Notes: generated from the letters alone by a model not told the origin. A stretch of DNA of 64,000 bases from Triplophysa rosa (GCF_024868665.1 NW_026634114.1:11941-75940), one strand, 5' to 3'; numbered from the stretch's first letter, positions 24,051-36,131 are shown. Translations and numbers: made by a program.

Positions 24051-24499
24051 AGTGTACCATTGGGTCCGCCCCAGCCATTCCATCGCTGGGCGGCTGGATT
24101 GGGATGGTTCCTGCTCCGTCTCAGCATCTGGTGGGCCCCTCCGTGGGCCTATCGCCCACATACTCACAAAAAGAATTTCCTCTCTCTCTGGGTCGGAATT
24201 ACAGCCGCTCTCACCCTCTACGCGACGGTGGTCGGCAACTCGACGTTGCGTCACAGCGAGACACAAAGTGGAGCACACTCAGCAGCCCTCAGCACTCTCA
24301 GTCAGACGGTGCGTTGAGCTGCGGCATCGCCAGGCAGGTAAGTCAGCAGAGCCAATCTCCCCCCCGAGGGCCCCCCCATGGCGAGGGATCCGCACTGCCT
24401 GCCATCGAACCACCCCCCAGGGTGACGATGAAGCAGATCGAACCCCTAGTCCCCCTGTCTCGGTTCCCAGGCCGTCACGGGGGCTAAGGAAGACGATCC

Positions 24500-25920
24500 G
24501 TCTCGGCTATGCTATCCAATTCGCCAGACGCCCGCCCAAGTTTCGGGGCATCCTCTCTACCTCAGTCAGAGGTGAGGATGCTCCCGTGCTTCGGGCCGAG
24601 GTCGTCTCCCTTCTGGCGAAGGAAGCGATCGAGCCCGTCCCTCTAGCCAAGATGTTCAGCGGGTTTTACAGACAGCCCGTACTTCATTGTCCCCAAGAAA
24701 GGCGGGGGGTTGCGCCCCATTCTGGATCTGCGTACCCTGAACAGGCACCTACACAAGCTGCCATTCAGGATGCTCACGCAGAGGCGCATCCTGGCGTCTG
24801 TCAGATGTCAGGATTGGGGCAATCGACATGAAGGACGCGTACTTTCATGTCTCGATTCTCTCTCGTCATCGGCTGTTCCTACGGTTCGCTTTCGAGGGAC
24901 GGGCATATCAGTACAGTGTCCTCCCCTTCGGTCTGTCCCTGTCCCTGTCCCCACGAGTCTTCACGAAGGTCGTGGAGGCCGCCATCGCTCCCATCAGGAA
25001 GAGAGGTGTGCGGGTACTGAACTCGACGACTGGCTCATCTTGGCACACTCGCGCGATCTGTTGTGTACACACAAGGACCTGGTGCTCCAGCATCTAGACC
25101 GTTTGGGACTACAGGTCAACTGGGAAAAGAGCAAGCTCTCCCCCGTGCAGAGCATCTCCTTTCTCGGCATGGAACTCGACTCTGTCTCCATGACAGCACG
25201 ACTGACTACAGAGCGCGCTCAGTCAGTGTTGAACTGCCTGAAACATTTTCAGAGGCTCCTGGGACACATGGCATCCTCGGCAAGGGTGGTCCCCCTCGGG
25301 TTGATGCACATGTGACCGCTCCAACACTGGCTACAGAGTCAGGTTCCCTGGAGAGCATGGCCACCCGCAGCAGGCGTATGGTCATCACGCCCCTCTGCCG
25401 ACGCACCCTAACCCCCTGGTCGTCAATGACCTTTTTGCAGACAGGAGTCCCCCTAGGGCAGGTCTCAAGGCACGTCGTGGTGATGACGGATGCCTCCCTG
25501 CAGGGTTGGGGTGCCATGTGCAATGGGCACACAGTGTTTGGGCGGTGGACGGGCCCCCGCCTGCTTTGGCATATCAACTGCCTAGAGTTGTTGGCTGTGC
25601 TACTTGCACTGAGGAGGTTGCAGCCCCTTGTGCAGAACAAGCACGTGCTGGTCCGGTCAGACAGCAAAACTTCCGTAGCGTATATCAATCGCCAGGGTGG
25701 CATACGCTCACGGCAGCTACCACAAGTCGCCCCGGCGCCTCCTCCTTTGGAGTCAGCAGGTGACAATGTCCTTGCGGGCCACATACATCCCGGGCGACCT
25801 GAACCAGACAGCCGACGTGCTCTCTCGTCAGTCGACACCTCGCGGAGAGTGGCGACTCCATCCCCGCGCAGTCCGGCTCATATGGGAGCAGTTCGGCCAG
25901 GACCTGTTTTCCTCCCCTGA
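24500..25920 (+). pseudogene. DIRS reverse transcriptase-RNase H, frameshifted
   Basis: RT blocks appear in successive frames: GGGLRPILDLRTLNRHLHKL (about 24700), MKDAYFHVSI and FEGRAYQYSVLPFGLS (about 24830-24940), and LDDWLILAHS at about 25025, where DIRS elements carry LDDW in place of YxDD. RNase H follows: TDASLQGWGAMCNG (25487), INCLELLAVLLALRRL with the catalytic E, LVRSDSKTSVAYINRQGG with D, and a final DVLSRQ. At least three frameshifts interrupt it. Confidence 0.75.
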
Positions 25921-26198
25921 CTCCACCCATTGCCCGCTTTGGTACTCTCTGACCGAGGGTCCCCTCGGCACGGATGCCCTAGCGCACAGCTGGACGCGGG
26001 ACAAGTGGAAGTACACCTTCCCCCCAGTGAGCCTCATTGCACAGGTTCTGTGCAAGGAAGAGGAGCATCAAGTGTTACTAGTTGCACCCTACTGGCCCAA
26101 CCGGACTTGGTTCTCAGAGCTGATGCTTCTGACGACAACTCCCCCCCAACTAGACCATAACTCATGCTAGGGCCCCTGCCACTAGGCGGCTTTATGCC

Positions 26199-27123
26199 TT
26201 GAAGTGGCGCCTCTTCTCGTCCTTGTGTTCTTCTCGAGGAGAAGACCCACAGAGATCAGGAAGGAACGTGCTGTCCTTCCTACAAGAGAGACTTGAGAGA
26301 AATCTCTCCCCTTCCACACTGAAAGTGTATGTAGCCGCCATCGCTGCACATCATGAACCAGTTTCTGGCAAGTCTCTAGGACAGCAAGACCTGGTCATTA
26401 GGTTCCTAAGGGGCGCGAGGAAGGCTGAATCTGCCTCGTATGCGCTCCGTACCCTCTTGGGACCTTAAAGTGGTCCTGGCGGGCCTCCAGAGGGTCCCCT
26501 TCTAGCCCCTGGGATGTGCTGCTCTTTCTCATCTTACGATAAAGACGGCTCTCCTGGTGGTGCTCGCCTCCATCAAGAGGGTAGGGGACCTACAAGCATT
26601 CTCTGTCTCCACAGAGTGCCTTGAATTCGGGCCTGGAGACTCTCATGTGATCCTGAGTCCTAGGCCTGGCTACATGCCCAAAGTTCCCACCACTCCCTTT
26701 CGGGACCAGGTGGTGAACTTGCAGGCGCTCCCCACTGGGGAGGAAGACCAAACCCCATCCGTATTGTTTCCAGTACGCGCAATGCGCCTCTACTTGGACC
26801 GCATGCAGAGCTTCAGAAGCTCTGAGCAGCTCTTTGTCTGTTTTGGAAGTCAGCAGAAGGGGAGGGCTGTCTCCAAACAGAGACTGGTGCACTGGATCGT
26901 GGACGCCATCGCTACGGCGTACCGGTCTCAAGATTGCCCGTGCCCGTTGGCAGTGAGGGCACACTCCACCCGGGGTGTAGCCTCCTCGTGGGCACTGGCT
27001 CAGGGCGCCTCTCTGGCAGACATCTGCAGAGCTCCAGATTGGGCTACGCCCAACACCTTCACGAGGTTCTACAACCTCCGAGTGGAACCGGTGTCAGCCC
27101 GTGTCTTGCAGTGCAACAGGTAA
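26199..27123 (+). pseudogene. DIRS tyrosine recombinase (YR), frameshifted
   Basis: The N-terminal core-binding part is in the frame 26199-26468 (RNLSPSTLKVYVAAIAAHHE). The catalytic part is a 188-residue frame at 26557-27123. In that frame R8 (SIKRVGDLQA), H136 and R139 (RAHSTRG), W162 and Y172 (TRFYNL) correspond to the R-H-R-W-Y signature of tyrosine recombinases. The catalytic half is uninterrupted, but a frameshift separates it from the N-terminal half. It would integrate circular DNA copies without a target duplication. Confidence 0.8.
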
Positions 27124-27840
27124 GAAACAGCGACTGGTAGGGCGTACGCCTGTGAAAGCACCTTCCCCCCTTCCCTCTAGGTGGGTCAGTGCGCTATTTC
27201 TGCCTCCCTTCTTCCCCCCACTGGGTGAAGAAGAGGCATTCCATCCATCACTAAGCACCTTCCTGGGGGCCGGGCTGAGCAGAGCAGCCCTGCCTCCTTA
27301 GGCCGAGTACCAGTTGAGTTATCTACCACATAGCTCTAACCGGACCTAGTGCTCCAGACGTGGTAACTCCCCCACTGGGTGGTTCCGTCTGATGTATTCT
27401 CATGAGTGGTTCCCACCTCGGTAACCCATGACCTCCCTAGGTGGACTTCCACCTTGTGGTTAACTCCTTCAGTCCGCACATTTTTCCCATGAGTTCTCCA
27501 CTGATGGCGAGGCCATGTTGGTGTCCCCACTAATCTCCTCCCTACGGCAGGAAGTGGTCTCTGTAGCGCATTTCCTCAGTGAGGAAATAACGCTTACCCA
27601 GTGGCCCTTACGGTGTCGGGCAGCTTCTCGCTGTTAGAGAAACAAGGCCTCCACCTGTGACGGCCGGTGGTAGGCACCTTTTTAGTAAAAGATCTGGGGC
27701 CCCCCTACCTCTCCACTGGATGGTAACAAATTTCGTGATGGCGCTCACGTCTGACACGCCTAGGCCAGTCAGCGTCACCTCGCTAGAGATAGTGACGCGG
27801 CATAGCGCCGTGGCATTTTCCAGAGGAACCCCATCTGTCG
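27124..27840 (+). other. DIRS copy A 3' untranslated region
   Basis: No gene; the sequence is homologous to 35330-36030 in copy B, including the phrase 'agctctaaccggacctaatg'-like block and the 'gttctccactgatgg' block. Confidence 0.6.
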
Positions 27841-27847
27841 GTTCAAC

Positions 27848-28195
27848 ACAACGTCGAGAGACCGACAGACAGGGAACGTCTTGGTTACGTATGTAACCTC
27901 AGTTCCCTGATGGAGGGAACGAGACATTGTGTCCTTCATGCCACCACGTTGGCCGCCCACCACAGTGGTCGAGGCATGCTCTCAGGCTCCTCAGCCCAAA
28001 AGGTGAATGAATGAGCACGCCTGGGATATCTGGGTATAAAAGGAAGACGGCGTGCTCATTCATTCACCTTTTGGGCTGAGGAGCCTGAGAGCATGCCTCG
28101 ACCACTGTGGTGGGCGGTCAACGTGGTGGCATGAAGGACACAATGTCTCGTTCCCTCCATCAGGGAACTGAGGTTACATACGTAACCAAGACGTT
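27848..28195. repeat. DIRS copy A internal complementary region and terminal hairpin
   Basis: 27875-28020 and 28050-28195 are near-exact reverse complements (146-bp arms, 29-bp loop with GGGTATAAAAGG). The left arm starts with AAC next to a segment (27848-27874) complementary to a DIRS left end. The order therefore reads, on the minus strand, right end, GTT, left end: the layout of a DIRS internal complementary region. Confidence 0.75.
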
Positions 28196-28218
28196 CTCCT
28201 TCCTAGCGATACGTGACA

Positions 28219-29439
28219 ATAGTGTTGTTATTTAATTCTCGCAATGATTTGCGTGATGTTTTGAATACGCTTAAGAGATATTCTTTATAATATTGCTTTA
28301 AATGTATGTATTTCTACGTACAAAACATGTTTCTTTGTGTTGTGCACATGTGCCCCATTAAAAAAAAATGGGTGCATGACGCCACTGGAGAGTACTGCTA
28401 ATTTTTTCAAGATTTTGATATCACATTTTTTTTACTTGGCCGTTTTATATCATTTGGTTTGGTTCTTAATACCACATTTTTTATGGTGTGACTCAGAACA
28501 CATAATTTAATATTGGCAGTGTCGGCACCACGATCATTATTTTAAAAAGAGGGCACACTGAAATGATCGATGGCTATACTCCCTATGGCCAGCATTCCAA
28601 ATAAAAAAGGAAATAAATGCTTTTAATGTTTTTCTTAGTCCCCAAACTGTCAAAACAAAATCATGTCTGTGGAAATGTACACTACACACACTGTTTTATG
28701 TATAAATGAATTGTATAGCCGCATTTTGGTTAACCACAAGAGCATAGACTATAATCAAAAGGGATAGAATATCAAGTTATTTTATCGAGTTTGTGTTGGG
28801 TTAACAAGTTACTCAGTGATGTAAAGTGGATTTTCTGTCATATCACTGATATTCCCCTTTCTTCTTTTTATTGAAAAAACAACCCATATTTGAGGACCAA
28901 AAATCCTTCATTCCCTAGACTCACGCAGACAGAACTTTGGCTGTTTTTATTTGCCAAGGCCCACCCAAGAGGCCATATGAGCGACAGATAAAGCCACCAA
29001 TCACTTTTTGTTTCGTACTGTGCTGTGTTATGTTTAGAGACATGGAACGTCCCCACAGGACCAGACATTCACGAACGTGTCAAAAGTTAACAGCAACAGT
29101 GATGATTTTTTTTGCAACTGAAACACAGCATCTTACTTCGATGAGACAGCTTCGTGTTGTTTACGGTGGACCGTTAAAGAATGTGACACGCACGTCTCCT
29201 GGAAATCCTGTAGAATTCAACCAATCAGATGACAACTTTGAAGTTGCTGAAGTGTTTCCAAAAAAGTGTGCCTTATGCATCAGACGTTCAGCCAACGGTC
29301 CATGGATGGATCTTGTGCAACTAGCCCATTCTTTACACTTTTCACCAGAGTTGTGTAATGTTATAGAACATCCTCCTATTATTAGGAGTAGTAATTGTAA
29401 TAAATTTACATATTTAAACTTTTATATTGTAATATTCTC
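28219..29439. other. Unassigned sequence
   Basis: AT-rich. An open frame starts at 28937 and runs into LINE sequence, but its first 160 codons show no family I recognise and lack a clear promoter or splice pattern. Confidence 0.3.
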
Positions 29440-30560
29440 TGGCCCCCTCACTGCTTATCGTGGTGATGAGATTTATAGCAGATTATCATCACTAAATGGC
29501 TGGTTGTCTGAGTGGTGCCTGCAGAATGATATAGTTATTATAAATAACTGGAAGAGTTTTGAGGGCAGACCTGACCTGTTGAAACGAGATGGTCTCCATC
29601 CTCCTGGGCTGGGGCTTCCATCCTGTCTAGAAATATGTCAGAAAGTCTTAATTATGATAAAGTTTGACTCAGGTCAGGGAGCAGACAGAATGGCTTAACC
29701 AACTGTCTGCTTGTTGTCTCACGTTGCAGAATACACAAAATGTACAACATACAGTATAATAATCCCTTCTCCCGAACATCATAAAATAGAGACTGTGTCT
29801 GTGCTTTTTTTTTATTTTATTCTGGCTATTGTATATAGGCCTCCAGGGCACCACACAGATTTTATTTAAGAATTTGGTGGGTTCTTATCAGAACTAGTAC
29901 TGGCCGCAGATAGAGTCCTTGTCGTTGGTGACTTTAACATCCATGTAGATAACGATACAGATGCCTTGGGAATGGCTTTCAAAGACACTCTTAACTCCAT
30001 GGGCGTTAGTCAACATGTGTCAGGACCCACTCGCCTTCGTAATCATCCTTTGATTTAATACTGTTTTACGGTATAAATGTGGACGACGTTAAGATCCTTT
30101 AGCAGAGTGAAAACATTTCGGATCATTATCTGGTATTATGTTTGCTTCACTGGCCTACGGCTGCAAATAAAACTCCTTGTTACAAATATGGTAGAACAAT
30201 AACTTCAGCTACCAAAGATGCGTTTCTCAATAATCTGCCCGAATTGTCTCAAATCTCTAGCATGAGAAATAAGGTTGAAGATCTTGACATTACGATTGAA
30301 AATTTTTATTCCACCTTCTCGGAAATGATAGACACAGTTGCTCCTCTGCGTTTAAAGAAGATTAAAATGGCAGTCCCACACCGTGGTATAATGAACACAT
30401 TCTAAAGAAAGCGAAAATGGAGCGCATCTTTAAGAAAACTAAATTAGAGGTATTTCATACAGCATGGAAGGATAGTATTCGTAAATACAGGAAAGCCCTA
30501 AAAACTTCTAGATCCGCCTACTTTTCATCACTAATAGAAGAAAACCTGCACAACCCTAGG
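29440..30560 (+). pseudogene. L2 SGNH esterase end, endonuclease and linker
   Basis: 29455-29620 encodes RGDEIYSRLSSLNGWLSEWC, then NDIVIINNW and LLKRDGLHPPG, matching the C-terminal blocks of the SGNH/GDSL-like esterase domain found in ORF1 of CR1/L2 LINEs. 29820-30060 gives the apurinic-type endonuclease: AIVYRPPGHHTDFI, VLVVGDFNIHVDN and SGPTRLRNH. 30142-30560 is the linker that precedes RT. Stops and frame changes occur, e.g. around 29870 and 30055, so it is inactive. Confidence 0.7.
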
Positions 30561-30562
30561 TT
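29440..30562 (+). mobile_element. L2-type LINE copy 2, 5' segment
   Basis: This part contains the end of the ORF1-type SGNH esterase domain, the endonuclease and the linker before RT. At 30562 it is cut by DIRS copy B, and the L2 sequence resumes at 36400. Alignment with the copy at 18735-20935 shows the same sequence uninterrupted. Confidence 0.75.
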
Positions 30563-30591
30563 CCCTTTCTGTCGGTCTCTCGACGTTGTAT

Positions 30592-30690
30592 TTAGAAAAG
30601 GCCAATGAAAATTGGCGAATGAAATTTGCATGCCGGGCTCCTCCCCAGATGTCCGGGTATAAGAGGGAAGCCGGCGTGCTCATTCATTCA
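30592..30690 (+). repeat. DIRS copy B left inverted terminal repeat
   Basis: It starts TATTTAGAAAAGGCCAATG and includes a TATA-like GGGTATAAG near 30655; it is reverse-complementary to 36206-36297 with few differences. The TATA-like box and following GTGCTCATTCATTCACC suggest the element promoter. Confidence 0.8.
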
Positions 30691-30869
30691 CCTTTTGTTC
30701 TTCAGAGCCTACGCATCTGATGAGCTTCTCTATGACCTTTGGTGATCATTCTTTCTGCTGGAATCTACGACGTGGACAGCGGACGGTCCCTTCCTGCAGT
30801 GACTCTCCCCTGGGCGTCTCGGCAGTTCCGGAGGTGTTCGAGCAAATTTCCTTTTCTAAAAGAGCAAAT

Positions 30870-32560
30870 TTCTCCAGCGTGGCTTGTCCCGCTGTTCTCA
30901 TGGGTGCAACACACTCATCGAGGAGGGGGACGGACACAATGCCTGCTTCCAGTACGCTGGGGCAGACGTTGTGGATACGTCCTGCCCGCACTGCGGGCGG
31001 TGACGATTCAGATGTTGCGTCACAGGTGGCTGTGTTCCCACGGGACTCAGCCACCACCTCGTTTGCTCCCCGTTCCGTGGCGGCAGGACTACGGCCCTGC
31101 CGTCCGCTATGGCAAGCAGCGAGGGTGATATGAGGATTACTGTGAGCGATAATCCGCCAGCCACGGCTCGTCTGACCGTTCCCCAAAAAGACGGTCCGCC
31201 GTCTTATTCCTCAATCACGTATTCGGACACGATGCGTGATGATGAGATTTCTCTTGCAGCATTGGGGGGTGACGTACTGCCATCCGACTCCGACGATTCC
31301 TCGGGCTCCCTCCCTCGGGGGGTCGAGCCCAGGAGAAAGCGGATGTCTTTTCCGCCGTGAGTGTTGGGTTGCAGTGCCCGCACTGCCTCTCCCGGCGCTC
31401 GCGGCTGGCTACATGGCGCCTCGGGTTTGAGCGCGGCTCCAAGCCGCGCCCGCCCCCAGTGCCGTGTTTACCGGAAGTGCATGAGGAACTTTGTAAGACC
31501 TGGAATGCCCCTTCCCGGCACGTTTCACGTCAAACAAAGTTCTGTCACCCTCTCTTCCCTCGAGGTTGAGAAAGCTGGAGGATACGTCGGTGTCCCCCAG
31601 GTGGAGTATGCCGCCGCGGTGCACTCGTGCCCGTAGGTGGCGACCACCTGGGGGGGTTCGACCTAGACTCCCGTCCAAAGCATATGGTGTCTCGGCATCT
31701 CTGGTGTCGAGAGCTTACATTGCGGCAGACCAAGCTGCCTCCTCTCTCCACGCTATGGCTCCTGCCAGGCCAGGGCGTTGAGAGAGCTCCACGAGGGTAA
31801 GACCGACCCAGGGCTTATGCAGGAACTCCGCGCCGCCACCGACCTCGCTCTACGGGCGACCAAGGTGACCACGCGGGACTTGGGTCGGACGATGTCCACA
31901 CTTGTGGTCCATGAGAAACTCCTCTGGCCAATCCTTGCGCAGATGAGTAACGCTGAGAAGGTCCGCTTTCTCGACGTACCCGTCTCGCAAGGGGGGGCTG
32001 GTTGGTGTTACTGTCGAGCCGCAGCGGCCCCGCTCACCCCCCGCCCGACGGGGGGGAGCGAGACACGCACGCGGCCTCCCCGGAGGGTTCTCGACAGTAA
32101 GAAGCAGTCATCCGTGCCGCAATTCGGCTGCCTCGGCCGTCTGCTTCCCAGCAGCCCTGGTCCTCTTCAACGCCCTCCAGCTCTGGCGCCCCCCACTCAG
32201 GCGGCCCCCCCTGGAGGAGACAGCGAAGAGGAGACCATCGCCCCATCAGCAGCCACAGCGAAGAGGAGACCATCGCCCCATCAGCAGCCGCGGCGCAGCG
32301 GCTGTCATGGGAACACCTCAGGGGGATCGAGGCTACCATTGGGCCCGACTCCAGCCACATCGCTGGGAAATCGGATAGGGATGGATCCTGCCCCGTCTCT
32401 CCATCTGCAGGCCCCCTCCAGGGGGCTGGCGCCCACTTACTCTCAAAAAAGGAGAGTTTCCTCTCTCTCTGGGTTACCACAGCTGCTCTCACCCTCTGCA
32501 CGATGGTGAACGGCAAACTCAACGTTGCGTCATGGCAAAGCGCAATGTCGAGTATAAACA
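30870..32560 (+). pseudogene. DIRS gag, copy B, frameshifted
   Basis: It is homologous to the gag region of copy A: the LIEEGDGHN motif and SCPHCG around 30910-31010, PEVHEELCKTWNAPS (31465), and LRATKVTTRDLGRTMSTLVV (about 31850). A GC-rich segment at 32014-32083 replaces about 15 bases of copy A sequence. Numerous frame changes; not functional. Confidence 0.6.
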
Positions 32561-32769
32561 CCAGCCCTCAGCACTCTCAGTCAGACAGTGCGTTGAGCTG
32601 CGCAGTCGCCAGGCAGGAAAAACGGCAGAGCCGATCTCCTCCCCGGGGGACCTCCCCCGGCAAGGAATCCGTACTGCTAGCCATTGAACCACCCCCCGGG
32701 GGGACGATGAAAAAGATCGTACCTTAGTCCCGTCTCATTCTGGGAGCCTGTCCGGCTTCCCAGGCTGTC

Positions 32770-34340
32770 AGAATGGCTAGGGAAGACGATCCGTCTCGGC
32801 TACGCGATCCAGTCGCCTCACACTCGCCAAGTTCAGCATCCGATGTACCTCAGTCAGAGGCTAGGATGTTCCGTACTTCGGGCCGAGGTCACCACCCTTC
32901 TGGTGAAGGGAGTGATCGAGCCCGTCTCACCAGCCGAGATGTTCAACGGGTTTTACAGCCTGTACTTCATTGTCCCCAAGAAAGGCGGGGGGTTGCGCCC
33001 TATCTTGGGTCTGTGTGTTCTGAACAGGCACCTACACTTAGCTGCCTTTCAGGTTGATCACGCAGAAGCGCATCCTGACATCCGTCAGGTGTCAGGACCG
33101 GTTCATGGCAGTCGACCTGAAGGACACGTACTTCATGTCTCGATCCTCCCTCGACATCGGCCGTTCCAGCGGTTCATGTTCGAGGGACGGGCATATCAGT
33201 ACAGGGTCCTCCCCTTCGGTCTGTCCCTGTCTCCACGAGTCTTTACGAAGGTCGTGGAAGCCACCCTCCTTCCCCGTGGGAAGGAGGTGTGCGGGTACTA
33301 TCTATCTCGACGACTGGCTCGTTTTGGCACACTCTCGAAATCCTCTTTCTCGGTATGGAACTCAACTCTGTCCTCACGAGCGGCCCCGCTCACCCCCCGG
33401 GGGGACGCGAGACCCGCGACGAGGAAGCCCGCACCCTCGCGGCCTCCCAGAGGCGCGCGACTGATTAGCGCGCCCAATCAGTGTTGAACTGCCTGAAGCT
33501 CAGACAGTCAGCGGTCCCCCTGTAACAAGAGGCTCCTGGGATACATGGCATCCTCGGCGGGGGGGGGGGGTCCCCCTCGGGTCGATGCACATACGACCGC
33601 TACAACACTGGCTGCAGAGTCAAGTTCCTTGAAGAGCGTGGCACACCGGCAGCAGGCGTATGGTCACACGCTTTTCTGCCGACACACCCTTACCCCCTGG
33701 TCTCCATGACCTTCTTGCGGACAGGGGTCCCCTTTGGGATGCCTCACTGCAAGGTTGGGGTGCCGTGTGCAACGGGCAAGCAGTGTCAGGGCGTTGGACG
33801 TGCCCCCGCCTGCGTTGGCATTTCAACTGCCTAGAGTTGTTGGTTGTGCTAATTGCATTGAGGAGGCTACTATTTCTCGTGCAGGGAAGCATGTGCTGGT
33901 CTGGTCGGACAGCACAGCTGCTGTGGCATATTCTTTCACTCACAGCAGCTAACATGACTCGCCCGACGCCTCCTCCTCTGGAGTCAGTAGGTGATCAGCT
34001 CCCTGCGAGCCACACACATCCCAGGTGTCCTAAACCAGTCAGCCGATGTGCTCTCTCGCCAGTTGACGCCTCGCGGAGAGTGGCGACTCCCTCCCCGCGC
34101 AGCCGGCTCATTTGGGGCAGTTTGGCCAGGCACAGGTGGTCCTGTTGCCTCCCCGGACTCCACCCATTGTCCGCTTTGGTACTCCCTGTCCGAGGTACCC
34201 TCGGCACGGATGCCCTTGCGCACAGCTGGGCACGGATGCCCTTGCGCACAGCTGGCCGCGGGACAAGCGGAAGTACGCTTCCCCCAGTGAGCCTCATTGC
34301 ACAGGGCCTGTGCAAGGCCAGGGAAGAGGAGCATCAAGTG
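32770..34340 (+). pseudogene. DIRS reverse transcriptase-RNase H, copy B
   Basis: RT blocks include LYFIVPKKGGGLRPILGL (about 32960), GRAYQYRVLPFGLSLSPRVF (about 33190) and YLDDWLVLAHS (about 33300). The RT is then interrupted by a GC-rich insert at 33377-33460. RNase H blocks: DASLQGWGAVCNG (about 33740), NCLELLVVLIALRRL and SDSTAAVAY-like sequence, ending ADVLSRQ near 34050. Frameshifts throughout. Confidence 0.7.
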
Positions 34341-34559
34341 GTACTAGTTACGCCCCTTTGGCCTAACCAGGACTTGGTTCTCGGAGCTGAGGCTCTGACA
34401 ACAACTCCCCCCTGGCCGCTCCCCCTGGCGGACAGCTTCCCCAGGGGAATTGGCACGTTACGGCATCCCAGGCAAAACCTGGTCTCCATGTCTGGACGGT
34501 ACGAGGAGATCCTGAGTGACCCACCCCCGGTCCGGTTGGGACGTCACTCAGGCTAGGGC

Positions 34560-35330
34560 TTCGGCCACTGGGCGGCTATACGCCCATAGGTGGCGCCTCT
34601 TCTCGACCTGGTGTTCTTCTCGGCGAGAAGACCCGCGGAGTTGCTCGGTCGGGTACGAGCTGTCCCGTCCTCAAGAGAGACGGGGGAGTAACCTCTCCCC
34701 CTCCACACTGGGAATGTATGTAGCCGCAAGAGGCCCCGCCCCCTTCGAGCCTCTCGGGGTTGCCGCTCTTTCTCAGTCTTGATAAAGACGGCTTTCCTCA
34801 GGGCGCTCACTTCCAAGAGGGTAGGGGATCTACAAGCACCCTCCGTGCCCACAGATTGCCTAGAACTCGTGGCCGGGATTCTCACGTTACCTTGAGACCC
34901 CGCCCCGGCTATGTGCCCAAGGTTCCCACCACTCTCCCGAGAGACCAGGTGGTGAACCTGCAGGCGCTCCCCACCGGGGAGGAAGACCCAACCTATCCGT
35001 GCTGTGTCCAGTACGAGCACGGCGCCTCTACTTGGACCGCACGCAGAGCCCAGAAGCTCTGAGCAGCTCTTTGTCTGTTTCAGAGGTCAGCAGGAGGGCT
35101 GTCTCCAAACAGAGGCTGGCGCACTGGATCGTGGATGCCCTCGTTAGGCCATACCGATCTCATTTCGCCTCTGCCCGTTGGGGGTGAGACTCACCCCTCG
35201 TGGGCACTGGCTCAGGGCGCCTCTCTGGCAGACATCTGCGGAGCTGCGGGTTGGGCTATGCCTAACAACCCCATGAGGTTCTAATACCTACGCGCGGAAC
35301 TAGTGTCAGCCAGCATCCTGGCAACGTGTG
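34560..35330 (+). pseudogene. DIRS tyrosine recombinase, copy B
   Basis: Homologous to the copy A recombinase but heavily damaged. The part matching TPNTFTRFYNL in copy A reads with a stop (MPNNPMRF then TAA) at about 35270-35285, so the catalytic tyrosine is lost, and the RAHSTRG block is deleted around 35190. Confidence 0.65.
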
Positions 35331-36045
35331 GGACCGGCAGCCGGTAGGGCGTACGCCTGCGGAAGCCCTTCCCCCTCCGGGGGGAGCAGTGGCGATCCCG
35401 CATCACTTCTTTCCCCTCGGGTAAAGAACAGGCATTCCATCCATCACTAAGCACCCTTCCAGGGGACAGGCTGGGCAGAGCAGCCCTGCCCCCTTAGGCC
35501 GGGGAACAGTTGAGTTATCTCCCACATAGCTCTAACCGGACCTAATGCTCCAGACGTGTTAACACCCCCTCCGTGGGCTGTTCCGTCTGATGTATCCTCA
35601 TGAATGGTTCCCACCTTGGCAACCCATGACCTCCCCAGGTGGACTCCCACCTTGCGGTTAACTCCTGTCTGCACTTTCTTCCCATGAGTTCTCCCCTGAT
35701 GGTGAGACCATGTGGTGTCTCCACTAATTCCTCCCTACGGTAGGTAGTGGCCTCTGCAGCGTTTTTCCCCCAAGGGGAATAATGCTTACCCAGTGGCCCG
35801 TACGGTGCCGGGCGGCTTCTCGCCATTTAGAGAATTAGGCCTCCGCCCGTGACGGCCGGCGTTAGGGGGCTTCCCAACTTTTTGTGGGAAGCTCTGGGTC
35901 CCCCTTCCTCTCCACTGGAGGGTCATAATTTCGCGTTAGCGTCTTCGTCTGACTCGCCCAGGCCAGTCAACGTCACTCCGCAGAGATTGTGACGCGGCTC
36001 AGTGCTGTGGCGTTTTCCATAGGAACCCCATTCTGTCGGTTCGAC

Positions 36046-36131
36046 ACAACGTCGAGAGACCGACAGAAAGGGAACGTCTTGGTTACGGATGTAACCTCGG
36101 TTCCCTGATGGAGGGAACGAGACGTTGTGTC
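36046..36131. repeat. DIRS copy B internal complementary region
   Basis: 36046-36072 is the reverse complement of the element's left end; 36073-36075 is AAC; 36076-36131 is the exact reverse complement of the last 56 bases (36344-36399). Read on the minus strand this is right end, GTT, left end, the junction that a circularised element would have. Confidence 0.85.

Larger units (their letters stand above)
22324..28195 (+). mobile_element. DIRS-type tyrosine-recombinase retrotransposon, copy A
   Basis: About 5.87 kb bounded by GTT on both sides. In order it carries a TATA-like promoter (TTTAAAAGG near 22452), gag, reverse transcriptase with RNase H, a tyrosine recombinase, and a 3' zone containing the internal complementary region and inverted terminal repeat. 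There is no LTR, integrase or target duplication, as is typical for DIRS elements, which integrate through a tyrosine recombinase. All genes contain frameshifts. Copy B at 30563-36399 has the same layout. Confidence 0.85.

Noticed and set aside
22476..27301. Many overlapping frames of 60-280 codons on both strands
   Set aside because: Shadow frames of the GC-rich DIRS genes; only those carrying gag, RT, RNase H or YR motifs were kept.
28937..29698. 253-codon open frame considered as a host gene
   Set aside because: Its C-terminal third is the SGNH-esterase end of the L2 LINE; the N-terminal part has no recognisable domain, so it is probably a chance extension.
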